A stretch of DNA of 51,427 nucleotides from assembly GCA_014323925.1 (NCBI GenBank), contig JACONC010000012.1, positions 1-51,427 of the forward strand, read 5' to 3'. A model generated the notes under the pieces. It was not told the origin of the DNA. It ran no database searches and saw nothing but the letters and a program-made list of their open reading frames with translations. Positions 26,517 through 36,175 of the stretch are shown one piece after another (positions within the stretch are counted from its first letter, which is position 1; each line of letters opens with the position of its first letter). Made by a program: the position numbers and the translations under genes. This DNA comes from Chromatiales bacterium. GTDB taxonomy: Bacteria; Pseudomonadota; Gammaproteobacteria; Poriferisulfidales; Oxydemutatoraceae.

Positions 26517-27929
26517 TTACAAGCTGTAATACATATCAAATTCAACTGGGTGGGTTGCTTGTCGCAGACGAGAGATCTCTTCCATTTTGAGTTCTATATA
26601 GCCGTCTATAGCATCGTCGTCGAGTACATTACCAGCTTTCAAAAAGTCTCTATCCGCGTCCAGTGCTGCCACTGCTTCGTCTAATGAGGCAGCAACTTTG
26701 GGTATCGCTTTTTCTTCCGCCGGAGATAACTCGTATAAATCTTTATCAGTCGGATCACCTGGGTTTATACGGTTTTGTATGCCGTCCAATCCTGCCATGA
26801 GCATAGCGACAAAAGTTAAATAAGGGTTACCAGCAGCATCCGGGAACCGTACCTCTATGCGTCTTGATTTGGGATTAACCACATGCGGTATACGGATCGC
26901 CGCCGAGCGGTTGCGTGCCGAATAAGCAAGCATCACTGGTGCTTCAAACCCTGGCACCAACCGCTTGTAGCTATTGGTCGCGGCATTTGAGAAAGCGTTG
27001 ATGGCACGGGCGTGTTTCAAAATCCCGCCTATGTAATATAGTGCGGTTTCCGTGAGGTCGGCGTATTGGTCGCCGGCAAATAGGTTCTCACCGTCTTTAG
27101 ACAAGGTTTGATGCACATGCATACCAGTGCCGTTGTCACCGACTATCGGCTTGGGCATAAAAGTTGCAGTTTTGCCATAATTGTTAGCAACATTTAGCAC
27201 GACATATTTTTGAATTTGACTGAGGTCTCCTCGCTCCACCATAGCAGCATAACGCGTTCCTATCTCACACTGTCCCGCGGTGCCGACTTCGTGGTGGTGT
27301 ACTTCGGCAACGACACCCATCTCGGCGAGAGCTTCACACATAGCTGAGCGTATATCTTGCAGAGAATCAACTGGAGGCACTGGGAAATAACCACCTTTTA
27401 TGCCAGGGCGATGTCCGATATTACCACTTTCGTATGCTTTATTGCTACTCCAAACCGCTTCGGCAGACTCAATATCGTAACTACAGCCGCTGTAATCATT
27501 GTGCCAACGAACACTGTCAAACACAAAAAACTCAAGTTCTGGTCCGAAATAAGCGACATCCGCAATGCCGGTTTCTTTGAGGTATTGTTCGGCACGCTTG
27601 GCGATAGAACGCGGATCCCTGTTATAAGGTTGTTTAGTGTCGGGCTCCAATATATCGCAACGCAAATATAGGGTGAGGTCGTTATAAAACGGATCTATGC
27701 ACGCAGTGTTGAAATCCGGCATTAGCAGCATATCCGAATTGTTGATCTCTTTCCAGCCGGCAATCGATGAACCGTCAAACATTTTGCCACCTGTTAAATA
27801 GCCATCTTCGCAGGCAGTTTCTGCTGGCACGCTCACATGATGCTCTTTACCTCTAGGATCGGTAAAGCGAAAGTCTACATACTTTACATTTTCTTCTTTT
27901 ATTGTCCTAAGGACATTTTCTACTGACAT
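26517..27929 (-). CDS. glnA: Glutamine synthetase, type I
   Basis: ATP-dependent ligation of ammonia to glutamate, the main entry of nitrogen. The 470-residue dodecameric form shows [35 protein letters not shown], the Glu-rich metal site [50 protein letters not shown] and the ATP loop [20 protein letters not shown]. The adenylylation tyrosine lies in [12 protein letters not shown], so GlnE-type covalent control is expected. A palindromic leader lies upstream at 27985-28006. No glnL/glnG follow. Confidence 0.97.
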   Translation of the reverse strand: MSVENVLRTIKEENVKYVDFRFTDPRGKEHHVSVPAETACEDGYLTGGKMFDGSSIAGWKEINNSDMLLMPDFNTACIDPFYNDLTLYLRCDILEPDTKQPYNRDPRSIAKRAEQYLKETGIADVAYFGPELEFFVFDSVRWHNDYSGCSYDIESAEAVWSSNKAYESGNIGHRPGIKGGYFPVPPVDSLQDIRSAMCEALAEMGVVAEVHHHEVGTAGQCEIGTRYAAMVERGDLSQIQKYVVLNVANNYGKTATFMPKPIVGDNGTGMHVHQTLSKDGENLFAGDQYADLTETALYYIGGILKHARAINAFSNAATNSYKRLVPGFEAPVMLAYSARNRSAAIRIPHVVNPKSRRIEVRFPDAAGNPYLTFVAMLMAGLDGIQNRINPGDPTDKDLYELSPAEEKAIPKVAASLDEAVAALDADRDFLKAGNVLDDDAIDGYIELKMEEISRLRQATHPVEFDMYYSL

Positions 27930-27984
27930 GGTTAAAAAACTCCCAAATATTAAATAAGTGTATCTAAAGTGTATCTATAATTTT

Positions 27985-28006
27985 TCTGCATAAAGCATTA
28001 TGCAGA
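27985..28006 (-). promoter_or_regulatory. Perfect 9-bp palindrome in the glnA leader
   Basis: TCTGCATAA and TTATGCAGA flank a 4-nt loop, 56 bp before the glnA start codon and downstream of a likely -10 box. It could be an operator for a dimeric regulator or an RNA stem. A direct repeat GTGTATCT (twice, 11-bp period) lies between it and the gene. Confidence 0.6.
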
Positions 28007-28050
28007 ACAGGCATTCTAAAAAGTGCTTTATTTATAGGAATATTACGCAC

Positions 28051-28056
28051 ATTATA
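28051..28056 (-). promoter_or_regulatory. Candidate -10 box for glnA
   Basis: A consensus TATAAT on the minus strand about 120 bp before the glnA start. No good -35 at 16-18 bp was found, so an activator-dependent promoter is possible. No sigma-54 GG/GC element was recognised. Confidence 0.35.
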
Positions 28057-28220
28057 GCATATTATTATTTGCAAATATGTGAAGGAGATTATATGTTACC
28101 CCATCTGTTTCAGAAAAAACAATAGCTAAGCTACCAGTATTAATTCTCTAGTTAAGGAAATTATTGCTACTGGAACAACAGCCTTTGATATGTAACAAAC
28201 TGATATATTGCCGAACAAAC

Positions 28221-29213
28221 ATGAAAATTGCTCCCGCAAAAATCAAGAATATCCTACTCATGCGAACAGAAAACAGAATAGGTGATATTATTTTGACTAT
28301 ACCTCTCGCCGGCATACTAAAATCTCACTTGCCGGACTTACACATCACCTTCGTCGGTAGTGGACACGCTAAACCTATCGTAAAAAAAACCTCAGCCATA
28401 GATGACTTCCATCATTGGAATAGGTCTAAGGATATCAGCAAATACAATGCGGATGCAGTATTACTACTTTCATTGTATTTAAATGTAGCAAAAACTGCAT
28501 GGCGAACCAAAATCCCGATACGCATTGGTGCGGCCCGAAGATGGCACCACTGGCTGTATGCAAACCATCGAGTATTCTTAAAAGCACGTCCTCACAATCT
28601 GCACGAAATACAACTCACTACCTCTTTTCTATCAGCGCTAGGGATTGAAGTACCCACTGATGTTGATAAACTATATCGCTATTACGGATGGCAAAAAGGA
28701 TCTAACAAATCATATCCCAATGTCATCTCAACTACCAAACACAACATTATCTTACACCCTAAATCTAAAGGGAGCGCACCAGAATGGCCGTTAGAATACT
28801 ATTATCAACTCGCCTGTCTACTCAATGAAAAAGACTTCAATGTGATAATAAGCGGCACCCATAAAGAAAAAAACTACATGCAAGAAAATTGCCCTGATCT
28901 ATTTACACTCCCGCACATCACCGATATCGTAGGGCAATACAACCTAGCTGACTACATCAACATAGTTGAACAAGTAGACTGCCTAGTCGCTAGTAGCACT
29001 GGGCCGGCGCACCTCGCCGCTGCCATCGGCATCAACACCATAGCTCTATATGCACCCACACGCCCTCAACACCCCGGCCGCTGGAGACCCGTTGGCAAAC
29101 GCGTTAAAGTGATCTGCAAAGGACTACCAACAAATAATCCGAAGGATGTAGACAAGATTAATGCGATTACGCCACAAGAGGTACGGGAAAAAATTGCAGA
29201 AATGGTGGAATGA
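28221..29213 (+). CDS. Glycosyltransferase family 9 (heptosyltransferase-like)
   Basis: Probably adds a heptose or related sugar during lipopolysaccharide core assembly at the inner membrane. From MKIAPAKIKN it has 330 residues: N-terminal ILLMRTENRIGDIILTIPLAGILK with the conserved GD of GT9, a C-terminal domain with ILHPKSKGSAPEWPLEYYYQLA, and VASSTGPAHLAAAIGINTIALYAPTRPQHPGRW containing the D/S-TGP-HLA signature. The Met at 28221 is preferred over 28164, since the family begins near the ILLxRxxxxGD strand. It is a lone gene facing a GT25 gene across an insertion-element remnant. Confidence 0.88.
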   Translation: MKIAPAKIKNILLMRTENRIGDIILTIPLAGILKSHLPDLHITFVGSGHAKPIVKKTSAIDDFHHWNRSKDISKYNADAVLLLSLYLNVAKTAWRTKIPIRIGAARRWHHWLYANHRVFLKARPHNLHEIQLTTSFLSALGIEVPTDVDKLYRYYGWQKGSNKSYPNVISTTKHNIILHPKSKGSAPEWPLEYYYQLACLLNEKDFNVIISGTHKEKNYMQENCPDLFTLPHITDIVGQYNLADYINIVEQVDCLVASSTGPAHLAAAIGINTIALYAPTRPQHPGRWRPVGKRVKVICKGLPTNNPKDVDKINAITPQEVREKIAEMVE

Positions 29214-29574
29214 GTTCGTTTAGCAAGCTCTGCGCTTATTTGGCTATCTCGGCTGATTAATGTCGCTATACGATGGCTAACTGACCGTTGCCTATTAGCT
29301 TCTTAGCCATGACTCATCTCTTACTAAGCGGTGCGCATCATTTGATGAGTATCTGAGTAGAGATGAAAACCACCTAAACAGATTTTGGCACGAGACAATG
29401 TGCCTTCAACAGCGCAGCCATAGGCACGACTAACCTTCATCACAACCAGCTGTTTGAGGATATGTTGTATTTGCTTAATAAGTAATCCCCTTCTTAGGTT
29501 TTAATTAGAATAAAGAGGTTATAAAAATAATTAAAGATTATGCCTGAGAAAATTTTATGACTAAAACTTGCTAG
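29214..29574 (-). mobile_element. Decayed insertion element, copy 3 (truncated)
   Basis: The gap between the two glycosyltransferase genes contains, on the minus strand from 29574, CTAGCAAGTTTTAGTC and then an AT-rich stretch ending CTTTATT...GGGGATTAC that aligns with the termini at 51332-51427 and 9076-8981. Past the terminus a frame reads QIQHILKQLVVMKVSRAYGC and then meets TAG TAA near 29324. The other end was not found, so the inner limit is uncertain. The element is related to copy 1 but clearly older. Confidence 0.6.
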
Positions 29575-29638
29575 CGCCTCGTTTTGATAAGGATGTGATA
29601 AGGTGTATTTATCGTCTAAAATCTGGGATTGCTCACAT

Positions 29639-30634
29639 TCATAGGTCGCGTGAGGAATTGACTAAGTAATACAGAGATGGAGTAACGCAAGCCGGTGTGG
29701 TGATTCTAAGTCGTATGCCTTTTCTCAAGTGTAAATACCACGGCATAATGTCTACAAGTATCCTAGGATGCGAATTAGCGAATTCTTTCCACTCTTTTGC
29801 CATTTCAAGAGTTAAGAGATAAGCCATTGCGGATAACGGTATTTCGGCCGGAATAGCAATGTCGTAATTTCCGTATAGTCTTTTCTGACTGTTTCTAATA
29901 GGAAGACCGCCTGATTTGCAACCGATATATATATGCCTTTTCTCTTGGTTTTTCTTTTTAGATTTATACAACACTCTATAATTATTCACATTACAGATGG
30001 CGGGTATATATTTAAACAGTTTGTTGCAATTTTTCGAATAACTCAAAAGCATAAGTAAATACCAATGTAATTGGGAGATCAATGTAACATCTAACTGAGA
30101 CTGGCGAGTAGCAACGGGCGGGCGTATGCTTTTCTTTGCTCTCAATATAGGGAATAGAGAACAATCTACTTCGGGCAACCTTTCTATACTTTTCTGTATA
30201 TCCGGGTTTGTTCCTAATAGAATGTCTGTGCTTCTTGAGTGGCTGGAGAGCATGAGTATATCCCAAGATTTTTTTAGCGAGGCACATAAGATCTCTGGGA
30301 AATCAGGTGGTAGAACACTATCGTCTTCTAATATACATGCTGTAGCAACATTATTTGTCAACATCAAGTTGTATGCTTTAATATGGCTCAATGTGCAAGA
30401 AAGATGGTCATAGAAATAAGGGATATGTTTGTAGCGATCTATAGTAGATTCGCTCATGCCTAGTGAGCGGGCTATTTCAGTTCTCCGCTCGGAGGATGCT
30501 ACATCATATTTATCGACTGCCTCTATGAACTCATAGTCCAAGCCCAGTGCGTCGAGTTGCCTTTGCATATGTAATCGCCGCTCAGGGGTACGTTTGAGAT
30601 TTATGATATAAATAGGGCAAGGACTAGTATTCAT
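29639..30634 (-). CDS. Glycosyltransferase family 25 (LPS-type)
   Basis: A 331-residue protein whose first 120 residues match GT25: IYIINLKRTPERRLHMQRQLDALGLDYEFIEAVDK, then FYDHLSCTLSHIKAYNLML and CILEDDSVLPPDF with the conserved EDD. The later part (YLLTLEMAKEWKEFA and following) is less typical but fits the family layout. Start at MNTSPCPIYI is preferred; a Met three codons earlier is possible. Its role is probably decorating surface polysaccharide. It has no operon partner and borders the decayed element. Confidence 0.82.
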   Translation of the reverse strand: MNTSPCPIYIINLKRTPERRLHMQRQLDALGLDYEFIEAVDKYDVASSERRTEIARSLGMSESTIDRYKHIPYFYDHLSCTLSHIKAYNLMLTNNVATACILEDDSVLPPDFPEILCASLKKSWDILMLSSHSRSTDILLGTNPDIQKSIERLPEVDCSLFPILRAKKSIRPPVATRQSQLDVTLISQLHWYLLMLLSYSKNCNKLFKYIPAICNVNNYRVLYKSKKKNQEKRHIYIGCKSGGLPIRNSQKRLYGNYDIAIPAEIPLSAMAYLLTLEMAKEWKEFANSHPRILVDIMPWYLHLRKGIRLRITTPACVTPSLYYLVNSSRDL

Positions 30635-30738
30635 ATTTAACAAAAACTAGAGGCATTCAGTATTTACTTTGATACATCTAAACTACTAGGAATTATGTAT
30701 ATAATGCTGTTATTTTCAGTAGTACTTTTTATACAATA

Positions 30739-30764
30739 CCACTCTAAATGACCACTCTAAATGA
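30739..30764 (+). repeat. 13-bp tandem duplication over the thiD start codon
   Basis: CCACTCTAAATGA is present twice back to back. The second copy supplies the thiD ATG (30761). The first supplies an out-of-frame ATG (30748) that opens a six-codon frame ending at TAG inside thiD. Confidence 0.75.
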
Positions 30765-31531
30765 ATAGGGATAAGCATCCAAAAGCTCTAATTATATCAG
30801 GCTTTGATCCGTCTGGCGGGGCAGGATTGATTGCCGACATTGAAACGGTACACGCACTGGGCTGTCGTGCAAGCGCGGTCATCACCTGCCAGACTATACA
30901 AACTGAGTGGGATGCCACGGCGTGCGTGGCGAGCGACAGCTCTTGGTTTAGGCAGCAATTACATTCTATATTAAAGGCTTATTCTTTTTCAGTCATCAAG
31001 ATAGGTTTAACACCTTCGTTAGAAATAATAGAGATACTCGCCCATGCGTTACCGTCTGTAAGCTGCCCTATCGTGCTTGATCCGATCATTGCCGCAGGTG
31101 GCGGTTATCCGTTCTGTAACGCTAAAACCATCGCACATCTTAGCGAGAAATTAATACCTTTGTGTGACTTGGCTACACCTAATGCGGAAGAACTCAGGCG
31201 CTTAGCGGGAACATCTGATGATGGCGTAAAATCGTTGCTTGAAAGGGGTTGCAAAGCAGTTTTGGTGAGTAGCGAGTACGAGCGCGCCGGTTATCTATAC
31301 CATAACCTTTATAGCTTGCATCATCCGCCACATACATTTACTGCGAAGCGTTTACCACATCGTTATCACGGCAGTGGATGCACGCTTGCGAGCGCGATAG
31401 CCGCCTATCTGGCACACGGCAAAGCATTGGTGGAAGCGGTTCGCCACGCACAAGAGTTTACCTCTCACTGTCTAAGTATCGCAAGCCTATCAAAGTCCAG
31501 AGTTGCCGTTCCCAATCGTTTTAAGCAGTGA
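30761..31531 (+). CDS. thiD: Hydroxymethylpyrimidine/phosphomethylpyrimidine kinase ThiD
   Basis: Two-step phosphorylation of HMP to HMP-PP in thiamine synthesis. Motifs: ALIISGFDPSGGAGLIADIET, TCQTIQTEWD, LDPIIAAGGG, ATPNAEEL and the ribokinase-type catalytic site YHGSGCTLASAIAAYLAHG. It has 256 residues. The stop overlaps the thiE start (GTGA), so both are translated together. No TPP riboswitch was recognised upstream. Confidence 0.95.
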   Translation: MNRDKHPKALIISGFDPSGGAGLIADIETVHALGCRASAVITCQTIQTEWDATACVASDSSWFRQQLHSILKAYSFSVIKIGLTPSLEIIEILAHALPSVSCPIVLDPIIAAGGGYPFCNAKTIAHLSEKLIPLCDLATPNAEELRRLAGTSDDGVKSLLERGCKAVLVSSEYERAGYLYHNLYSLHHPPHTFTAKRLPHRYHGSGCTLASAIAAYLAHGKALVEAVRHAQEFTSHCLSIASLSKSRVAVPNRFKQ

Positions 31532-32181
31532 AATTAGAAGGTCTATATTTAATTGCCGACAGCACTCAGCTAACCGAAACAAATACCGGCGACTATATCG
31601 CTGATTTGATAGAAGCGGGCGTATCTATCGTACAACTGCGCGACAAAAATCATCATGCTGCTGCCGGCAACATGCGCAGCCGGAGATACCGACTGGCTAG
31701 AATCATTCAAGCAAAATGCCGCATTTACAACATACCGTTTATCATCAACGACGATGTTTCCCTAGCTTTAGAAATCGATGCCGACGGGGTGCATCTGGGG
31801 CAAGACGATATGGCAGTGCGTAAAGCTAGGCAATATTTAGGAGCTGATAAATATATTGGGGTATCGTGTTATGCATCTAAGCAGCGTGCACTGCAAGCAC
31901 AACAAGACGGTGCCGACTATGTTGCCTTTGGTGCGCTTTTTAATTCGCCAACTAAACCGCAAGCGCAGTGTTTAGGGTCGTCGGTTGAACAATCGTTAAA
32001 GGTCTTGCAGCAACTCAGTGGCGGCATTAATGTGCCGATTTGTTCAATTGGCGGCATCACACCCGATAAAGCCAAGCTAGTGCTCAGGCATGGGGCGCAA
32101 ATAATTGCGGTAGCATCGGGTATCCTAAAAGCAGTTGATGCTAGGCAGGCAATCAGACAATATCGTACCGCATGGCTTTAA
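31528..32181 (+). CDS. thiE: Thiamine-phosphate synthase ThiE
   Basis: Joins HMP-PP and thiazole phosphate to give thiamine phosphate. The TIM-barrel protein begins at a GTG overlapping thiD. Motifs: LYLIADSTQL, VSIVQLRDKNH, FIINDDVSLALEIDADGVHLGQDD, DYVAFGALFNSPTKPQA and VPICSIGGITPDKA. The 217 residues are normal. No thiazole branch genes (thiG, thiS) are here. Confidence 0.95.
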   Translation: MKLEGLYLIADSTQLTETNTGDYIADLIEAGVSIVQLRDKNHHAAAGNMRSRRYRLARIIQAKCRIYNIPFIINDDVSLALEIDADGVHLGQDDMAVRKARQYLGADKYIGVSCYASKQRALQAQQDGADYVAFGALFNSPTKPQAQCLGSSVEQSLKVLQQLSGGINVPICSIGGITPDKAKLVLRHGAQIIAVASGILKAVDARQAIRQYRTAWL

Positions 32182-32226
32182 CTATTTGGTATAGATCTCG
32201 TTTGCATTGTTCTATTCGTAGGGTAT

Positions 32227-33033
32227 CTACAGTGCAGCCATCAAATCCATCACTTGGCGGTGCTGCCAAACATCGTGCACCCTGAAAATTTTGACGCCGG
32301 CTTGCAATCCTAAAACAGTGGTGGCACAACTTGCTGGCACCCGCTGTTGTGGTTCGCTGACATCACATATTTGTCCCATAAAACTTTTGCGGCTAGTTCC
32401 GAGTAGAACCGCATAGCCTAAACCAGTTATTTTGCTTAAGTGTTTTAGTAGCGTGAGATTGTGCGCAGCATTTTTACCGAAACCAATACCGGGATCCAAG
32501 ATAATGTTGTTATCATCCAAGCCGTAACTTTTCGCTATGTCCGCACGCGAGCGTAAGAAATCGCATACCTCTGCGACGACATCGTTGTAGTGCGGTTTCA
32601 CATGCATAGTGCCTGGTTCGCCTTGCATGTGCATGAGACAAATAGGTACTTGCTTATCTGCGGCCAGCTCCAACATGGTCGGATTGTCGCGTCCTGCCGA
32701 AATGTCGTTTAGCATAGTAGCACCGCTATCCAAAGCAGCTTCAGCAACTTCGGCTAAGGTGGTATCTACGCTAATCATCGTATCTGGATAATGCTCAGAT
32801 ATTGCCGCAATGATATCCAGTATGCGTGACTTTTGTTCTAATGCAGGCACTCGTTGCGAGCCAGGGCGTGTCGATTCTCCACCAATATCTATGATGTCGG
32901 CACCTTGTGCTAACATTGCCCCTACACCATCAATAATCTGCGTTGCTTGTCGCCATTTGCCACCGTCCGAAAAGCTGTCGGGAGTGAGATTCAGTATAGC
33001 CATCAATTTGGGTTTGGTTAAATACGACTGCAT
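32227..33033 (-). CDS. folP: Dihydropteroate synthase FolP
   Basis: Condenses p-aminobenzoate with the pterin diphosphate in folate synthesis. Motifs: LMAILNLTPDSFSDGG, GADIIDIGGESTRPGS, MLNDISAG, DPGIGFGKNAAHN, LGTSRKSFMG and the C-terminal KIFRVHDVWQHRQ. Start at MQSYLTKPKL (33033) is chosen: it lies 4 bp after the MBL gene stop and suits the family, while the longer frame overlaps that gene. It has 268 residues. Its usual neighbours ftsH and glmM are absent. Confidence 0.95.
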   Translation of the reverse strand: MQSYLTKPKLMAILNLTPDSFSDGGKWRQATQIIDGVGAMLAQGADIIDIGGESTRPGSQRVPALEQKSRILDIIAAISEHYPDTMISVDTTLAEVAEAALDSGATMLNDISAGRDNPTMLELAADKQVPICLMHMQGEPGTMHVKPHYNDVVAEVCDFLRSRADIAKSYGLDDNNIILDPGIGFGKNAAHNLTLLKHLSKITGLGYAVLLGTSRKSFMGQICDVSEPQQRVPASCATTVLGLQAGVKIFRVHDVWQHRQVMDLMAAL

Positions 33034-33037
33034 TTTT

Positions 33038-33985
33038 CTATAAAGCGTCGCGCCGATACATGCGTATGTGGTCACCTATATCAAAAGCCGTTAGATCCTC
33101 ACCAAATATCACTTCACCTTCATATTGAGAGCGTATCTCGGATAATACATCAGTGCGCGCTTTGCCAAAAATCAGTGCGTGCACTAAGACCGTTTGGCGA
33201 GGATTGGTTTGTTGCAACAAACGGCTTAATTCCGCAGGTCTGGTGTGATAATCCAGCACCTTGCGCAAGCGCTCATTATTTTTTAGCAATGTGTCGCTTG
33301 CATCGGCAATTTCGTGTATCAATAAGTCAACGCCCTTCGCGTGTTCAACGAGGTTCTCAGAGTAGCGAGTGTCACCTGAAATGACTAGGCTGCGGCCTTT
33401 ATAATCGACCCTATAGCCGAAAGCAGGTTTTACCACACCATGGTCAACGAGAATGGCTTTAACGGTTAGATCCTGTTCTGCATACACTATGCCTTCGGTA
33501 ATTTCGCGTACTTCAATACGAATACCTTCGTCGGATAAATGGGTATGTTCTTTACGCAAATTTATATCAGTGTGATACGCTTTTTGTATTTGTTCAACAT
33601 GTGCTTTGCTACCCGTAGGTCCCCATAACCGTATCGGTTGCGTGCGTTGAAAGACCCATCCAGACAGCATCAAATCAGGCAAGCCGATAATGTGGTCGTA
33701 GTGCAAATGGGTAATGAACAACTTATCAACGGTATTGTAATCTAAACCTAGTTGATAAATGCGCCTTGCCACATCGCGCCCGGCATCAAATAATAATTTT
33801 TGGTTGCCAGCTTCAACCAATACCGCCGCACTGCCACGATCCGCTTCGGGGCGCGGTGTGCCGGTGCCGAGTAGTGTGACAACCATGACATCAGCCGAAG
33901 CAATCGGCATAGCTACAACGAAAAGTAGTAGACATTGACGCAAGCTGACAACTGAGCGTTTTATTATTTGCATAAATTTATTCAT
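33038..33985 (-). CDS. Exported metallo-beta-lactamase-fold hydrolase (RNase Z-like)
   Basis: A 315-residue protein with an N-terminal signal segment ([13 protein letters not shown]) and an MBL core: [24 protein letters not shown], the zinc motif [23 protein letters not shown] and [11 protein letters not shown]. The order resembles RNase Z/arylsulfatase-like MBL proteins, but export makes a tRNA substrate unlikely, so a periplasmic esterase, sulfatase or lactonase is more plausible. Its start overlaps the lepA stop (ATGA), so translation is coupled to lepA. The substrate is unknown. Confidence 0.85.
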   Translation of the reverse strand: MNKFMQIIKRSVVSLRQCLLLFVVAMPIASADVMVVTLLGTGTPRPEADRGSAAVLVEAGNQKLLFDAGRDVARRIYQLGLDYNTVDKLFITHLHYDHIIGLPDLMLSGWVFQRTQPIRLWGPTGSKAHVEQIQKAYHTDINLRKEHTHLSDEGIRIEVREITEGIVYAEQDLTVKAILVDHGVVKPAFGYRVDYKGRSLVISGDTRYSENLVEHAKGVDLLIHEIADASDTLLKNNERLRKVLDYHTRPAELSRLLQQTNPRQTVLVHALIFGKARTDVLSEIRSQYEGEVIFGEDLTAFDIGDHIRMYRRDAL

Positions 33986-35772
33986 TTATTCACCTGCAAC
34001 ACTGCTAAAAATGCTTCTTGCGGTATACTCACTTTGCCAATTTTTTTCATACGCTTTTTCCCTGCTTTTTGCTTTTCTAACAATTTACGTTTACGCGTAA
34101 CATCGCCACCATAACATTTCGCTGTGACATTTTTACGTAATGCTTTGGTCGTAGCACGAGCAATCACCCGCGAACCGATAGCCGACTGTATCGCTATGTC
34201 AAACATTTGCCTAGGTATTAAACCAGCCATCTTTTCGACTAAGGTACGCCCTAGAGTTTGCGCATTACTTTTATGTACGATAACTGATAGCGCATCAACT
34301 CGTTGACCGTTGATCAGCATATCCAGCCTAATTAAATCGGCTGGTTGATAACCTGACAAATAATAGTCAAAAGATGCATATCCCTTAGTAGCTGACTTGA
34401 GTCTATCAAAAAAATCATAGACGACTTCGTTCAACGGTAGTTCGTATTCTATAGCAGCTTGCTGTCCTACATAGCTGATTTTTTTCTGCACACCTCGTTT
34501 TTCTATGCATATTTTCATTACATCACCTATATGATTTTGGGCAACCAGGACAGTCGCTCTAATCATAGGTTCCTCAATCACCACTATCTCGTTGGATGGT
34601 GGCAAGGTCTCAGGGTTATGTACTTTCACTACTCTGCCGTCTTTGAGTGTAACTTTATAAGTTACGGTGGGTGCGGTGGTGACTAATGTCTTGCCGTATT
34701 CACGCTCCAATCGTTCTTGTATCACTTCCATGTGCAACATGCCGAGGAAGCCACAGCGAAAACCAAAGCCCAGAGCCTGGGAGGTCTCTGGATCGTACGC
34801 TAAAGAGGCGTCGTTTAAGCTCAGCTGATCCAGTGCTGCGCGTAGTTCAGGATAATCTTCTGAATGTAGCGGATAGATACCAGCAAAAACCCGGGGTTGT
34901 ATTTTCTTAAATCCGGCGAGTGCTTGCAGTGCCGGCTTGTGGGCATCAGTCCAGGTATCACCGACGCGCACCTCCTCGATACGCTTGATGCCAGCAATAA
35001 CAAAACCTACATCGCCAGTATACAAGCAGTTGCGCGCAACACGCTCAGGTGTATACACCCCGACTTGTTCAATTTTATGGGCAGTTTTATTTGCCATAGA
35101 AAGTATTTTACTGCCGACTTCTAAGATGCCGTCGACCACTCTTACTAATGCAATAACGCCTAAGTATTGATCAAACCATGAGTCTATAATTAACGCCTTC
35201 AGAGGTGCATCTACTACTCCTTTAGGCGGCGGGATTTTTGCAACGATCTGTTCCAACAAGGCTTGTACGCCATGCCCTGTTTTAGCACTAACTAAGCAAG
35301 CCTCGTCGGTATCCAATCCGATTAGCTCAAAGATCTCTTCTTTGACGCGAGCAACCTCTGCAACCGGACGATCAATTTTATTCAACACCGGTAACACGAT
35401 AAGATTTTGTTCTATCGCAGTATAGCAAACTGCAATACTTTGCGCCTCAACACCTTGGGTTGCGTCAACAACCAGCAACGCACCCTCGCAGGCGGTTAAT
35501 GAGCGCGACACTTCGTAGCCGAAATCAACATGCCCTGGCGTGTCTATAAAATTAAGTTTATATTGTTCACCGTCTTCAGCTACATAGTTGAGTGATACCG
35601 CCTGTGCTTTAATAGTGATGCCGCGCTCGCGCTCTATATCCATCGTATCCAGCACCTGTGCCACCATCCGGCGACCGCTATAGCCACCGCATAATTCAAT
35701 AAATCGGTCGGCGAGCGTAGATTTGCCGTGATCTATGTGCGCGATGATTGAGAAATTTCTTGTTTTATCCAT
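33982..35772 (-). CDS. lepA: Elongation factor 4 (LepA)
   Basis: A translational GTPase acting on ribosomes during initiation and stress. G-domain: [45 protein letters not shown] and SAKTGHG; then domain III and the LepA-specific C-terminal domain (VGSR-type [44 protein letters not shown]). Start at [12 protein letters not shown] gives 596 residues, the usual length. The G-motif has Gly where many LepA have Ser (VDFGYE). lepB, its usual partner, is missing, and an MBL gene follows instead. Confidence 0.97.
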   Translation of the reverse strand: MDKTRNFSIIAHIDHGKSTLADRFIELCGGYSGRRMVAQVLDTMDIERERGITIKAQAVSLNYVAEDGEQYKLNFIDTPGHVDFGYEVSRSLTACEGALLVVDATQGVEAQSIAVCYTAIEQNLIVLPVLNKIDRPVAEVARVKEEIFELIGLDTDEACLVSAKTGHGVQALLEQIVAKIPPPKGVVDAPLKALIIDSWFDQYLGVIALVRVVDGILEVGSKILSMANKTAHKIEQVGVYTPERVARNCLYTGDVGFVIAGIKRIEEVRVGDTWTDAHKPALQALAGFKKIQPRVFAGIYPLHSEDYPELRAALDQLSLNDASLAYDPETSQALGFGFRCGFLGMLHMEVIQERLEREYGKTLVTTAPTVTYKVTLKDGRVVKVHNPETLPPSNEIVVIEEPMIRATVLVAQNHIGDVMKICIEKRGVQKKISYVGQQAAIEYELPLNEVVYDFFDRLKSATKGYASFDYYLSGYQPADLIRLDMLINGQRVDALSVIVHKSNAQTLGRTLVEKMAGLIPRQMFDIAIQSAIGSRVIARATTKALRKNVTAKCYGGDVTRKRKLLEKQKAGKKRMKKIGKVSIPQEAFLAVLQVNK

Positions 35773-35901
35773 GTTGCCAGTTTTATCAATAATTATAGAC
35801 GGGCAGAGATTTCCCAATCTATGAATTTATTGACGATTATTTACCGCAAAAGTCATTATATGATATTTGATTTGGCAACTACTATAAACAACTTGGCACA
35901 C

Positions 35902-35927
35902 GGTGGGTTCACCTGTGAACCATCACC
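35902..35927. repeat. Inverted repeat upstream of lepA
   Basis: GGTTCAC and GTGAACC are separated by CT, with outer GGTG/CACC continuing the match after a 2-nt bulge. It lies 130 bp before the lepA start in a 400-bp gap without a gene. A regulator site or hairpin is possible; no T-tract follows. Confidence 0.5.
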
Positions 35928-36078
35928 TGCACAAAACCAGTTTCGTATTTAAGTGTGCAGACTAATTTGGGTTGACGGGGTATCTTAATTGGATGCTATT
36001 TAACTTCGGATATTTTTGGCATCGCCACCTTACTTAAGGTACAACAATTTTGATAAAACCGTAATGCTTGTTTGGGCA

Positions 36079-36095
36079 CTAGCAAGTTTTAGTCC
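36079..36095 (+). mobile_element. Insertion-element terminus fragment beside the nuclease gene
   Basis: CTAGCAAGTTTTAGTC matches exactly the first 16 bases of the element copy ending at 29574 and closely those at 51332 and 9076. The similarity stops after this point. An inverted partner AAAATTTGCTAG (11 of 12 matching) lies at 37292-37303, so the nuclease gene sits between two inverted ends. Confidence 0.5.
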
Positions 36096-36099
36096 CGCT

Positions 36100-36120
36100 G
36101 CATACTTTTGAAAAGTATGC
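36100..36120. repeat. Perfect 10-bp palindrome next to the nuclease gene
   Basis: GCATACTTTT and AAAAGTATGC surround a single central base. It lies 55 bp beyond the stop codon of the nuclease gene, and could end its transcript or bind a regulator. Confidence 0.65.
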
Positions 36121-36175
36121 TTTATGGTATTTGAGATATAATTTATCTACTTACCAAAGATAGATTGAGCGTCTT

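Noticed and set aside
30644-30760. TPP riboswitch before thiD
   Set aside because: The conserved CTGAGA and ACCTGATC-like boxes are absent.
35818-36078. Small gene upstream of lepA
   Set aside because: No frame with a plausible start and ribosome binding site; only an inverted repeat is evident.
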